This document shows positions 8,756 through 16,354 of a stretch of 64,000 bases of DNA, piece after piece. The notes beneath the pieces were generated by a model. It saw only the letters and a program-made list of their open reading frames with translations, was not told where the DNA came from and searched no databases. This DNA comes from Actinoplanes oblitus (lineage in GTDB: Bacteria > Actinomycetota > Actinomycetes > Mycobacteriales > Micromonosporaceae): NCBI RefSeq assembly GCF_030252345.1, contig NZ_CP126980.1:5037501-5101500 (forward strand). The letters run 5' to 3'. How positions within the stretch are numbered: position 1 is the stretch's first letter; each line of letters opens with the position of its first letter. Position numbers and translations under genes: made by a program.

Positions 8756-8972
8756 TCAGAGTGTGCGGTCACGCCGCACGGGCGCAGGCACAACCCCTGC
8801 TGCCCGGGGCCGGCCAGCCACCGGGAAGTCGACGCCTTGCTACCCGCCCGGCATGTCACCGGCGGGCCGGGCTGTGGCTGTCGGGCTCGCGCTGCCGGCC
8901 GTGGAGGGAACCGCCAGGTCGGTTCCGCGCGCGTCGGGGATCCGGGCATCTCACGGGGCTAGCATCGCGACT

Positions 8973-9977
8973 ATGTGGATCATGGAGGGCGCCGAGGAGC
9001 TCGTGCACGCGACAGTGAACGAGGTCACCGGCGGCGTCTGGCGGGTGCCGCACGACGGCGGGTCGGCGGTGCTCAAGGTGGTGAACCGGCGGCGCGCGGG
9101 TGCGGCGGCCCACCTGGCGGCCAGCGACGATCCGGGGCACTTCAACTACTGGCGGCGGGAGCCCACGGCGTACGCCGAAGGTCTTGCCCGGACCGCCTTC
9201 GCGGCCGGCGGACTGTCCGTCCCGGAGCTGTACTCGATCGAGGAACGCCCCGACGGGTCGGTGGCCATGTTGCTGGCCGACGTGCGCGGGACGCCGATGA
9301 GCTCGTGGCGGCCCGGGGACCTGGGCGAGATCGCCCGGCGGCTCGGTGCGGGGCAGGACCGCTGGGTGGGCGCTCCGCCGGCGTTCCCCTGGCTGGCCCG
9401 GGACTTCCTGCGGGACTACACCCTGGCCCAGCCGGTGCCGGACGATCTGGACTGGGACCACCCGACAGTGGTGGCGGCCTGGGAGCCGGACCTGCGGGCG
9501 CGGCTGCGGGAGCTGTGGCAGTGCCGGCACGAGCTGCTGGCGGCCGCCGACCGGCTGCCGCGCACGCTGTGCCACCACGACGTCTGGCCGATGAACATCG
9601 TGCTCGCCGAGTCCGGGCCGGTCCTGCTCGACTGGGCGTTCGCCGGGCCGGGGGCGATCGGCGAGGACGCCGCGAACCTGGCCCTCGACACGTTCCTCGA
9701 CGGCCTGATCGACCTGTCGCTGATGGACGGCGTCGTCGCGGCGGTCATCGACGGATACGTCAGCGGGCTGTCCGGCGTCGATCCGTCGCTGGTCCAGCGG
9801 GCCATCATGATCACCGGCGCGGCGAAGTACTTCTGGCTGGCGCCGCGCATGATCGACAGCTTGATGCGGGACGGATCGGCGGCTGCCTATGATGCGCGGG
9901 ACTGGCCGGCGCGGTTCGCCGGGCGCGCGCCGGTCCTCGAGGTGGTGGCCCGGTGGGCGGGGGAGGCGTCGCGGTGA
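8973..9977 (+). CDS. Aminoglycoside phosphotransferase-family (kinase-fold) protein
   Basis: 334 residues with the APH/choline-kinase fold. The catalytic loop [13 protein letters not shown] is near residue 199 (HxDxxxxN), followed by the Mg-binding [24 protein letters not shown]. The N-lobe lysine is in [11 protein letters not shown]. Substrates in this family range from antibiotics to sugars and cannot be assigned. Its stop overlaps the GTG start of the HIT-type gene by 3 bases, implying a two-gene operon. The start at 8973 (MWIMEGAEE) was preferred because upstream in-frame sequence is antisense to the xylanase. Confidence 0.85.
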   Translation: MWIMEGAEELVHATVNEVTGGVWRVPHDGGSAVLKVVNRRRAGAAAHLAASDDPGHFNYWRREPTAYAEGLARTAFAAGGLSVPELYSIEERPDGSVAMLLADVRGTPMSSWRPGDLGEIARRLGAGQDRWVGAPPAFPWLARDFLRDYTLAQPVPDDLDWDHPTVVAAWEPDLRARLRELWQCRHELLAAADRLPRTLCHHDVWPMNIVLAESGPVLLDWAFAGPGAIGEDAANLALDTFLDGLIDLSLMDGVVAAVIDGYVSGLSGVDPSLVQRAIMITGAAKYFWLAPRMIDSLMRDGSAAAYDARDWPARFAGRAPVLEVVARWAGEASR

Positions 9978-10426
9978 CGGACTGGCGGGCGGACCGGATC
10001 GGGTCGGCGGCGCGTGGCGAGAACCCGACGCTGCTGGCCCGGATGCCGGGCGGATACGCGGTGATCGGCGACACCCAGTTCCTGCCGGAATACTGCGTGC
10101 TGCTGACCGACGATCCGGCGGCGACCCGGCTGAGCGACCTGCCTCACCCGGCGCGGATGGCGTTCCTGGCGAGCATGGATCGTCTGGCGGAGGCGGTGGA
10201 GCGGGCCTGCGCGTCGCTGGATCCGGCGTTTCTCCGGGTCAACCTGGAGATCCTCGGGAACACGGATCCGTTCCTGCACGCGCACATCTTCCCGCGCTAC
10301 GCCTGGGAGCCGGAGCAGATCCGCCGCGGCCCGGTCTGGCGCTATCCGGCGGCCCGGTGGGCGGAGGCGCCGGTCGGGCCGGAGCACGACGAGCTGCGCG
10401 CCGCGATCACCGGTTTTCTGGTCTAG
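9974..10426 (+). CDS. HIT-like (histidine triad) protein
   Basis: 150 residues starting at a GTG that overlaps the previous stop (GTGA). The signature is [13 protein letters not shown], a HxHxxP-type variant of the histidine triad found in diadenosine-polyphosphate or nucleotide hydrolases. [19 protein letters not shown] upstream fits the first strands of the fold. It is probably a nucleotide hydrolase or transferase, translationally coupled to the kinase-like gene before it. A start 21 bases upstream (ATG at 9953) is possible but lies inside the preceding gene. Confidence 0.8.
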   Translation: MTDWRADRIGSAARGENPTLLARMPGGYAVIGDTQFLPEYCVLLTDDPAATRLSDLPHPARMAFLASMDRLAEAVERACASLDPAFLRVNLEILGNTDPFLHAHIFPRYAWEPEQIRRGPVWRYPAARWAEAPVGPEHDELRAAITGFLV

Positions 10427-10625
10427 ATCGCCGCCCGCGGTGGAAGGCGCATCCGGACGCTTGCACGTCGACCCGCGCGGTGCCAGGTCCGCTGTCAGCG
10501 TCCGGCGAGTTTTCGGTACGCCGTTCGCGCGCACGTGGCAGCGACCACCGCAACCGGCACGCTCAGCGCCCGCCCGGACACCCGACGCCGGCCCCGGGGT
10601 CGGGACTACCCTACGTGGATCCTTC

Positions 10626-10736
10626 TTCCTATCGTCCTAGGATGCTCTAGGGAGCGTTCGCCAAGCCATAGGGAGCGTTCGCCAAGCCATAAGGACGGCT
10701 TCGCCGACGACCCCAACGGTTTTAGGATGTTCGACC
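10626..10736 (+). repeat. CTAG-rich structured intergenic element, copy 1
   Basis: The element opens with TTCCTATCGTCCTAGGA (10626-10642) and a second CTAG at 10647-10650. A 21-base sequence, AGGGAGCGTTCGCCAAGCCAT, is then tandemly repeated exactly (10649-10669, 10670-10690). AAGGACGGCTTCGCCGAC (10691-10708), able to form a small hairpin, follows. The same opening block and an identical 18-base closing block occur at 24438-24511. The Tn3-family element inserted directly at the right end of this copy. CTAG is rare in such genomes, so two pairs of CTAG in two copies point to a conserved function or mobile nature. Confidence 0.6.
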
Positions 10737-10741
10737 CTTAC

Positions 10742-10779
10742 GGCCTGCCCGTAGTTTCCAGACCAAAAACAACGCTAAG
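10742..10779 (+). repeat. Left terminal inverted repeat of the Tn3-family element
   Basis: Core GCCCGTAGTTTCCAGACCAA continuing to the inner end AACGCTAAG, the TAAG terminus typical of Tn3-family repeats. The inner 33 bases match the right repeat with a single mismatch (CGCTAAG against CGGTAAG). GTTGATC followed by AGGTC just inside the repeat is also shared by the right end. Confidence 0.9.
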
Positions 10780-10888
10780 CAGTTGATCTAGGTCCGGGCC
10801 TGGGGTGATCGCCTCAGGGGGTAGGTCTCCGGAGAGTCACTTCGCGGCTTCCGTCGTTCCGGCATGTGGAACAAGGGGCCCGGCTGGG

Positions 10889-10942
10889 GAGGGAGCGCTC
10901 CGGCGCCGGGACCACGAGTGGTGGAGCGAGCAGATGTGGTGT
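10889..10942 (+). pseudogene. Sliver of a Tn3 transposase gene
   Basis: The plus strand reads EGALRRRDHEWWSEQMWC. This closely resembles EGALRRRHHEQQSEQMWY in the transposase gene further right, and about 45 of 53 bases agree with the reverse complement of 14697-14749. It is on the opposite strand to the main transposase gene, so it is the trace of a second transposase copy or of an internal inversion. Confidence 0.6.
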
Positions 10943-10979
10943 GTTGGGCCGGGAGCAGCACCGTGACGGCATCCGGCCG

Positions 10980-11441
10980 GCCAAAGCAGGTTGAGGTCGT
11001 CGGCCATCACCGACAGGCGCTGCGCGCCACGCTGGATGGTGTGCACGTAATGGCGCTGGTCGGCGTCGAGCAACCCGTCGAGTTCCTCCTCCAACAGCGA
11101 CGCGGTCGAGATGATCACCGCGAGAGGATTGCGCAGTTCGTGTGTGACCAGAGCCAGGAACTCATCCTTGGTGCGGGCCAGTTCCACGGCCAGCTCCTCG
11201 GCCCGCCGACGCTCCAGATACTGCCCCACGTGCGCAGCGATCCCGACCAACAGGGTGGTCAGAGCGTCATGAGGGTCTTCAGCCCGATCGCCGTAGACAC
11301 ACAACGCCCCGATCGTGCAGGCGCCGGTACTGATCGGCACACCGACCGCGACGCGATGTCCGTTAGCCGAACCCTCAACGGACACATCTCGCCGCTGCTT
11401 GATGACACGCGCGAGCGGGCGATGAGGCGTCTCACATAAGG
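10980..11441 (-). pseudogene. Truncated GAF-histidine kinase fragment
   Basis: The minus strand encodes the end of a GAF domain (HRVAVGVPISTGACTIGALCVYG) and then a coiled linker (YLERRRAEELAVELARTKDE). A HisKA dimerisation helix follows, with the phospho-acceptor His in FLALVTHELRNPLAVI. The frame has lost both ends: upstream it stops at the resolvase region near 11441, and downstream it runs into non-homologous sequence after MADDLNLL, so the HATPase domain is missing. It cannot act as a kinase. It looks like debris captured between the left repeat and the resolvase. Confidence 0.72.
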
Positions 11442-11498
11442 TGTCCGGTGACCTGTCCGGTGAGCGGGGGCTATCCGTTACTCGATAAGGTGATCGAC
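11441..11498 (+). other. Candidate res (resolution) site
   Basis: The short gap before the resolvase gene contains repeated GTCCGGTGA units (GTGTCCGGTGACCTGTCCGG at 11441-11460) and a drop in GC content (CCGTTACTCGATAAGG). Serine resolvases of Tn3 elements bind repeats just upstream of their own gene, so this is the expected place, but the three-subsite layout was not resolved by eye. Confidence 0.4.
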
Positions 11499-12098
11499 AT
11501 GACCGGCGTCTCCATCGGCTACGCCCGCTGCTCCACCGACAAACAGGACCTCGAGGCCAACCGGCAGATCCTGCTCGACCTCGGCGTGCCCGCTGATCAG
11601 ATCTACCTCGACCGGGCATACTCCGGCACCACCCGCGAGCGGCCCGGCCTCGACCAGGCCCTCGCCGCCGTTCGCGCCGGCGACACCCTCGTGGTGCCGA
11701 AACTCGACCGGCTCGCCCGCTCCGTCCCGGACGCCCGAGCCATCGGCGACTCACTGGCCGCCCGCCGCATCCGCCTGCAGCTCGGCACCATGATCTACGA
11801 CCCGACCGACCCGATGGGCAAGATGTTCTTCAACATCCTGGCCACCTTCGCCGAGTTCGAGGTCGACCTGCTGCGCATGCGCACCCGCGAAGGCATGGCC
11901 ATCGCCAAGGCCAAGGGCAGACTCAAAGGCCGGGCGCCGAAACTGTCCGCACCCCGTCAGGCGCACCTGCTCAAGCTGCACGCCGCCGGCGAGCACACCA
12001 TCGCCGAACTCGCCGAACTGTTCGAGGTCTCCCGGCCCACGGTGTACCGAGTTCTCGAACGCGCCAGCACCACGAAAGCCCCAGCGGATGCGGCATGA
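11499..12098 (+). CDS. tnpR: Tn3-family serine recombinase (resolvase)
   Basis: 199 residues starting MTGVSIGYARCSTDKQDLEA, where the Ser of RCSTDKQ is the catalytic nucleophile of resolvase/invertase enzymes. The conserved arginine-containing segment VVPKLDRLARSVPDA, the PMGKMFFNILATFAEFEVDLL region and the E-helix are intact. A C-terminal HTH (TIAELAELFEVSRPTVYRVL) is also present. It would resolve transposon cointegrates at res. Full length and undamaged, unlike the transposase. GTG at 11490 is an alternative start. Confidence 0.93.
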   Translation: MTGVSIGYARCSTDKQDLEANRQILLDLGVPADQIYLDRAYSGTTRERPGLDQALAAVRAGDTLVVPKLDRLARSVPDARAIGDSLAARRIRLQLGTMIYDPTDPMGKMFFNILATFAEFEVDLLRMRTREGMAIAKAKGRLKGRAPKLSAPRQAHLLKLHAAGEHTIAELAELFEVSRPTVYRVLERASTTKAPADAA

Positions 12099-12137
12099 CC
12101 GCCGCAACCACGTACTCCGCCCCGGCCTGAACACCCC

Positions 12138-12977
12138 ATGAGAAGCGAGCACCACACCGTGTCGATCACCGCTGACAGAACCGCCCTCACCGACCCCGCC
12201 CGGCTAGCCGCGGTACGCCGTTACGAGATCCTCGACGCCCCCACCGACGGCCAGTTCGACACCATCGCGGCGGCCGCCGCAGCGGTGTGCGGCACCCCGA
12301 TCGCCACGGTCAGCATCGTCGACGCCGACCGGGTCTGGTTCGCCGCGGCCAGAGGACTCGATGGCGTCGCGCAGGTCGGCACTGAACCGGGACTGTGCGC
12401 GTCGGCGTTCTGCGCCGAGGGCCCGTACGTGGTCAACGACGCGGTCACGGATCCGCGCACCCTCGACCATCCTTTGGTCCGTGGGGAGCTGGGGCTGCGG
12501 TTCTATGCCGCCGCCCCGATCGTCACCGCCGACGGGCACCACCTCGGCACCGTCACCGCGATCGACGCCATGCCCCGGGAATTGACCGAGGCGCAGACGA
12601 CCGTGCTCGGCCACCTCGCCGACCAGGTCGCGCAGCACCTGGAGCTACGCCTGGCCACCATCAAGGCGGTACGCGCCGAACGCCAGCTCCGGGCCGAGGC
12701 CGAGCAACGCGCTGCCGCCGCCGCCGAGCTCGCCGCCCAGATACGAGCCGCGGCTGCCGTACAGGCCACCACGCCGCACCCTGAACACTGCCAGCTCGGC
12801 GGCACCACCGCCTGCACCGAACCAGCCGAGATCAAGATCGCCGACTCGTGGGGCGACTCGGCCTGGGGCTGCACCACCCACGTCGAGGAAGCCATCCTCA
12901 CCGTCCGATCGGTGTTCATCGCCAGCGAAGAACTCGGCGGCCTCGATGCCTATCTGCACCGCGCCAGCAAAAGGTGA
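12138..12977 (+). CDS. GAF-domain sensor protein (transposon cargo)
   Basis: 279 residues. After an N-terminal helix (DPARLAAVRRYEILDAPTDGQFD) comes a GAF domain at about residues 35-170. It shows the phrases CGTPIATVSIVDADRVWF, GLCASAFCAEGPYVVNDA and LRFYAAAPIVTADGHHLGTV, a form common in actinobacterial one- and two-component sensors. A coiled Ala/Glu-rich segment (residues 180-215) and a unique C-terminal domain with several Cys/His (HPEHCQLGGTTAC) follow. No output domain is fused. The stop overlaps the STAS start (GTGA), so sensor and antagonist are coupled. Confidence 0.85.
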   Translation: MRSEHHTVSITADRTALTDPARLAAVRRYEILDAPTDGQFDTIAAAAAAVCGTPIATVSIVDADRVWFAAARGLDGVAQVGTEPGLCASAFCAEGPYVVNDAVTDPRTLDHPLVRGELGLRFYAAAPIVTADGHHLGTVTAIDAMPRELTEAQTTVLGHLADQVAQHLELRLATIKAVRAERQLRAEAEQRAAAAAELAAQIRAAAAVQATTPHPEHCQLGGTTACTEPAEIKIADSWGDSAWGCTTHVEEAILTVRSVFIASEELGGLDAYLHRASKR

Positions 12978-13286
12978 ACATCACCGTCACCACCAACGCC
13001 GGCTTCGTGCGTCTGCACGTCGCCGGCGAGCTAGACATGGCCACCGCCGACCTTCTACGCCAAGCCCTGCACAGTGCGATCACTCAACCTGGCGTCACCA
13101 GGATCGAAGTCGACTTCGGCCAGGTCAGCTTCTGCGACTCCACCGGCATCGAGGTCCTCGACCGCGCCTACAGCGACGCCAGCGGCGCAGGCATCAAGCT
13201 GCGGCTCGTAAACCCTCAACCGATCGTCCCTCCGCCGAGTCCTGGGCCTGGTCGGTGTCCTGCAGGCCCTCACCGATCCACGCTGA
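12974..13286 (+). pseudogene. STAS-domain anti-sigma factor antagonist, frameshifted near the C-terminus
   Basis: Starts at a GTG overlapping the GAF stop. The STAS fold is clear: RLHVAGELDMATADLLRQAL, then IEVDFGQVSFCDSTGIEVLD with the phosphorylatable Ser of the DST motif, then GIKLRLVNPQP. After NPQPIV the frame is lost. Removing one C from the CCC run at 13228-13230 restores LRRVLGLVGVLQALTDPR and a TGA at 13284-13286, a normal STAS ending of about 103 residues. Without correction the frame runs on into unrelated sequence to 13495. It would act by partner-switching with an anti-sigma kinase that is not present here. Confidence 0.78.
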
Positions 13287-13300
13287 CCTTTCGGCGGAAG

Positions 13301-13864
13301 CTACGAGCAGGCCTGTCCGGCCCGGCTCTTCCCATCATGGGCCGAGGTACCGGCGACGTTGGCTGGCGCGTTGTCCCGGATGCGGCGGCTGGCTTCGGCC
13401 GCCATATTTTGCAGGAAGACCACCTGATCGGTGGTGAACTGCCGAGGTCGCAGACCCAAAGCGCACAGGCCGCCGAGCACGTATCCACGTGGTGACATCA
13501 GTGGAGCACCGATGTAGGCGCGGACGCCGGCGACGGTTACCAGCGGGTTGTCCTGCCCTGCCGGATCGGCGGTCAAGTCGTTGATGACGCAGATGCTGCG
13601 CTGGCCCAGCATCGCGGTGCAGAACGACCACTCGATGGGAGTGCCACCGGCTTCGGTGAGCCAGCCGGGCAGCCCGTGTCCGGCGGCGAAGGCCTGCGCC
13701 CGGTCGAGCAGGATGGTGGCCAGGGCAATTTCCGCCTCCAGTTCGACCGCGACCACCTCGACCAGATCACTCAGCCAGGGGCGGGATTGCTCGCGGTCGA
13801 GTCCGAGCTCAGCGATCTCGTTAAGCCGGCCGGGCTGGTCAAGCTCGGGGCAGGTGGCAGACAT
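13301..13864 (-). CDS. GAF-domain protein (transposon cargo)
   Basis: 187 residues. A GAF domain spans residues 25-165: FCTAMLGQRSICVINDLTAD, VAGVRAYIGAPLMSPRGYVLGGLCALGLRPRQ (short elements shown), and a closing helix QVVFLQNMAAEASRRIRDN. This resembles the light- or redox-sensor GAF type often paired with STAS/PAS proteins. Its 5' end overlaps the upstream gene by 94 bases in another frame, which hints at either a long coupling overlap or a later true start. It converges on the STAS gene. Confidence 0.8.
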   Translation of the reverse strand: MSATCPELDQPGRLNEIAELGLDREQSRPWLSDLVEVVAVELEAEIALATILLDRAQAFAAGHGLPGWLTEAGGTPIEWSFCTAMLGQRSICVINDLTADPAGQDNPLVTVAGVRAYIGAPLMSPRGYVLGGLCALGLRPRQFTTDQVVFLQNMAAEASRRIRDNAPANVAGTSAHDGKSRAGQACS

Positions 13865-14133
13865 GTCGCCAGCTCCTTAGTCAGCGCGTCGTAGGTGATG
13901 ACCCGGATCTTCAGCGAGCGGCTGGCAACCCGGGCCAACTCCGTCACCGTCATCAGATGTTCGGCAATCCGGCGGAGATCTGACGTTTTCCGTACCGGCC
14001 GGGCGATGCCCAGATGCCGGGCCGCCATGCGCCACAGCTCCTCGGCCATCTCCCGGCCGACCTGGTCGGCCAAGTCGTGTATCGCACTGCTCTCGGTGGG
14101 CGCCTCAGGATCGCGGCCATCAATCTTCATCAT
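13771..14133 (-). CDS. Helical protein of unknown function (transposon cargo)
   Basis: 120 residues beginning MMKIDGRDPEAP. The middle is strongly helical (IHDLADQVGREMAEELWRMA, RRIAEHLMTVTELARVASRS). The last 35 residues overlap the GAF gene and have composition like an out-of-frame reading, so the real product may end near ITYDALTKEL through a frameshift or continue into the GAF domain as a fusion. No family was recognised. Codon use up to residue 85 is typical of real genes here. Confidence 0.55.
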   Translation of the reverse strand: MMKIDGRDPEAPTESSAIHDLADQVGREMAEELWRMAARHLGIARPVRKTSDLRRIAEHLMTVTELARVASRSLKIRVITYDALTKELATCLPPAPSLTSPAGLTRSLSSDSTASNPAPG

Positions 14134-14443
14134 GGGTGTCCGGCCGGGGCCCTGTCAGCACGCCGGTAACCTGCCCGACCGAGTCGCCGGTCCGCGAAGA
14201 TCCCGCCGTTGGTCCGGTGGACAACTCACCCCCTCGTCTCATGGATCATGCGCCTGACGGAGAACTGCAGGCCGACAAATCGCCGAGATCGGGACCTTAG
14301 GCCCCTATCCTAGTCCCTCGACAAGCATGCGGCTGCGCAGAGCAAGGCCCGCGCAGCGCACTGGTCACCACGACGGGGGCGGGCATCCCGGCCAGCCACA
14401 CCGTTCGGCTGCCGTGCGCCGCGCTCCGCCGGCCCGCCACAGG
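14134..14443. other. Non-coding stretch inside the transposon
   Basis: About 310 bases between the cargo gene start and the transposase stop. It contains a less GC-rich patch near 14270-14325 (AAATCGCCGAGATC, CCTAGTCCC) that probably carries the cargo promoter. No frame with family resemblance was seen. Confidence 0.45.
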
Positions 14444-16119
14444 TCATCGAGTCGTCCTCGCACCGTCGCCCAGCCGCGGCGGCCGGTAACCGTCGGTGTC
14501 GAGTTGAGCGAGTTCGCCGTCGATGTCGACGGAGTGGGTGCCGTAGAAGTGCACGTTCTTGTGGTGGGTCGGCCAGATATGCGCCAGGACCTTGTCGTCG
14601 ACCTGGCGGCCGGTCCGGCGCAGAGCGGCCACACCGAGGCCGTGGTACTCGGTCGACCAGCACACGATCGCGTTGGTAGCCAAGGTCAGATACCACATCT
14701 GCTCGCTCTGCTGCTCGTGGTGCCGGCGCCGCAGCGCCCCCTCGCCCGCGTAGGCCGGGGAGCGGCGCAGCGCGTGCAGGTTCTCACCCTTGTTCAGCTG
14801 CCGGGCGATCCGGCGCCGGTACGTCTCGTCGGCCAGGTACCGGGCGGCGTAGGCCGTACGGCGCAGCGCCCCGTACTCCTTGATCGCGCTGGCCAGCGCA
14901 TTCTGCTGCCGCTTCGACGAGCACAACTTCCCGACCACCAGCGCTGCGGTGGCATGTCCGCCCTGCACGCTGGCAGCAACGCGCAGCAGGTCGTCCCACA
15001 TGTCCGTGATCAGGTCCAGGTTCAGCCGCCGGGTCAGCAGCGCCCCGGCGCGCGGATAGCGGTCCAGGAAGTCGGCACGGGGGCCGGTCCGGTACAGGGT
15101 GATCTTCCCGAGGTCCCGGATCCGCGGGGGCAGCTGCTTGCCGACCAGGTCGAACAGGGCGAAGTTCGCCAATGTCGCGCCGTGGGGCGGAAGTACCACT
15201 CGGCGGTCCAGGCGAGCACGTCGTACGGCACGCCGCAGGACTCGGCCATCGCGGACAGGCCCATGTTGGTGGCCTCGGCGATGATCACGTACATCAGGTT
15301 GCGTTTGAGCTCGGCCGGCCGGGCGACCTTCCCGCCGGCGTGGACCAGGTGGTCGGTGAACCCGGTCCGGGCGTCGACCTCCACCAGCACCGAGGCGATC
15401 GGCACCCGCGGCAGCATCCCGGCCAGTTCGGCGCGCAGCGCGTCCGCCTCGGCGGTCAGCGGCGGGATGATCAGCTCGCCGTCGTCGGTGAGCCGGACCT
15501 CGCCCGGGTTGCCCTTGGCCAGCTGGGTCTCCAGGTCCGCGAGGGCGGTGTGCAGCTCGTCGCCGGCCTGCGCGAGCGCGGCGGCCGGCTCACCCGGCTT
15601 ACCCACCAGGTGGCAGAACTCCACCTTCCGCGGCGCCCACGCCTCGGCCGTGCGCAGGAAGGAAGCGGGATCGGCGTACCGGCGCGAGCCGGGCACGAAC
15701 ACGTCGCCGGAGCGCAGCGCGTCGCGCAGGCCGACTAGCACGGCCAGCTCCCAGTACCGGCGGTACGCGGTGACGTCACCGCCCTGTTCCGCGGCGATCA
15801 GGTAGCCGGCCCACTTCGTCGGCACGAACCCGGCCGGCGCGCCGGCCGGGACCTTGCGGGCGCCGGTGGCATACAGCGCGGCCAGCATGCTCACCGCCTG
15901 CAGCAGCTGCTCGGTGCCCAGACCGCCGGCGAACTGCACCGCGGCGAGCACGGCCGGGGCGAACTGGCGCAGATACGACATCGACGCGTCCAGCATGCTG
16001 AGCTGGCCGTGGTCGCGGGGCAGGCGCTCGCGGCGCTCGGCCCACGCCGCGCTCCGAAGACGCGCCAGTTCCTCCGCTGAGAACACGTCCTGAGTCGCCG
16101 CGAACCACCGCCTGAGCAT
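14444..16119 (-). pseudogene. tnpA: Tn3-family transposase, internally deleted and 5'-truncated
   Basis: Two frames make one broken gene. The first (from 16119) matches the middle of Tn3 transposases (QAVSMLAALYATGARKVPAG, EVDARTGFTDHLVHAGGK, TNMGLSAMAES) and reads to TAEWYFR. At about 15187 it jumps directly to ATLANFALFDLVGKQLPPRI, the start of the last third, with a shift of frame. The lost block is the one that carries both catalytic aspartates of the DDE triad (the SSDGQ and TDQH motifs); the glutamate in LNKGENLHALRR remains. The N-terminal DUF4158 region is absent too. About 560 of roughly 1000 residues survive, so it is inactive. Confidence 0.88.
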
Positions 16120-16181
16120 CGATCGTCACCAAACGGGACGGGACGCTAGAGCTCAGGACAGACCTTGATCAACCCCCAACT

Positions 16182-16220
16182 CTTACCGTTGTTTTTGGTC
16201 TGGAAACTACGGGCGGCCCC
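16182..16220 (-). repeat. Right terminal inverted repeat of the Tn3-family element
   Basis: Read on the minus strand it begins GGGGCCGCCCGTAGTTTCCA and ends AACGGTAAG. It mirrors the left repeat at 10742-10779 with one mismatch in the 33-base core. It is followed outside by CTTAC, the target duplication. Confidence 0.9.
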
Positions 16221-16354
16221 CTTACGGTCGGTCTGGCCGACGACTCCGGCGACTGGCCTTGACGGCCTGGCATGTCCCTCCGGACGGGCGGGCTGGTGGG
16301 GCCGTCGGGATCAGCACGGCGACCGGCCGGTTCGCTCGGCGGGTGCGGCTGGTT

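Larger units (their letters stand above)
10742..16220. mobile_element. Tn3-family element with signalling cargo (TIME-like, transposase defective)
   Basis: A 5.5-kb segment bounded by 38/39-bp inverted repeats (10742-10779 and 16182-16220) and flanked by an identical CTTAC (10737-10741 and 16221-16225), the 5-bp target duplication expected of Tn3 transposition. The match extends to CCCTTACGG on both sides. Inside, left to right: a transposase scrap, a histidine kinase fragment (-), a resolvase (+), a GAF protein (+), a frameshifted STAS protein (+), a second GAF protein (-), an unknown helical protein (-) and a broken transposase (-). With the transposase inactive, movement would need help in trans. 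Confidence 0.88.

Noticed and set aside
6845..8962. A 700-codon open frame on the plus strand opposite the xylanase gene
   Set aside because: It is the antisense of the GH10 xylanase: repetitive Gly/Arg/Pro composition, no domain, and third-position GC favours the minus strand.
10649..10690. CRISPR-like direct repeat
   Set aside because: Two head-to-tail 21-base units without spacers; no further units and no cas genes. It is a tandem duplication inside the CTAG-rich element.
13301..14133. One fused GAF gene spanning both minus-strand frames
   Set aside because: The two frames differ and no single-base correction that joins them cleanly was evident by eye, so they are listed separately with the overlap noted.
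14310..14696. Minus-strand frame after the transposase stop
   Set aside because: It overlaps the transposase C-terminus in another frame and has no coding-type composition.
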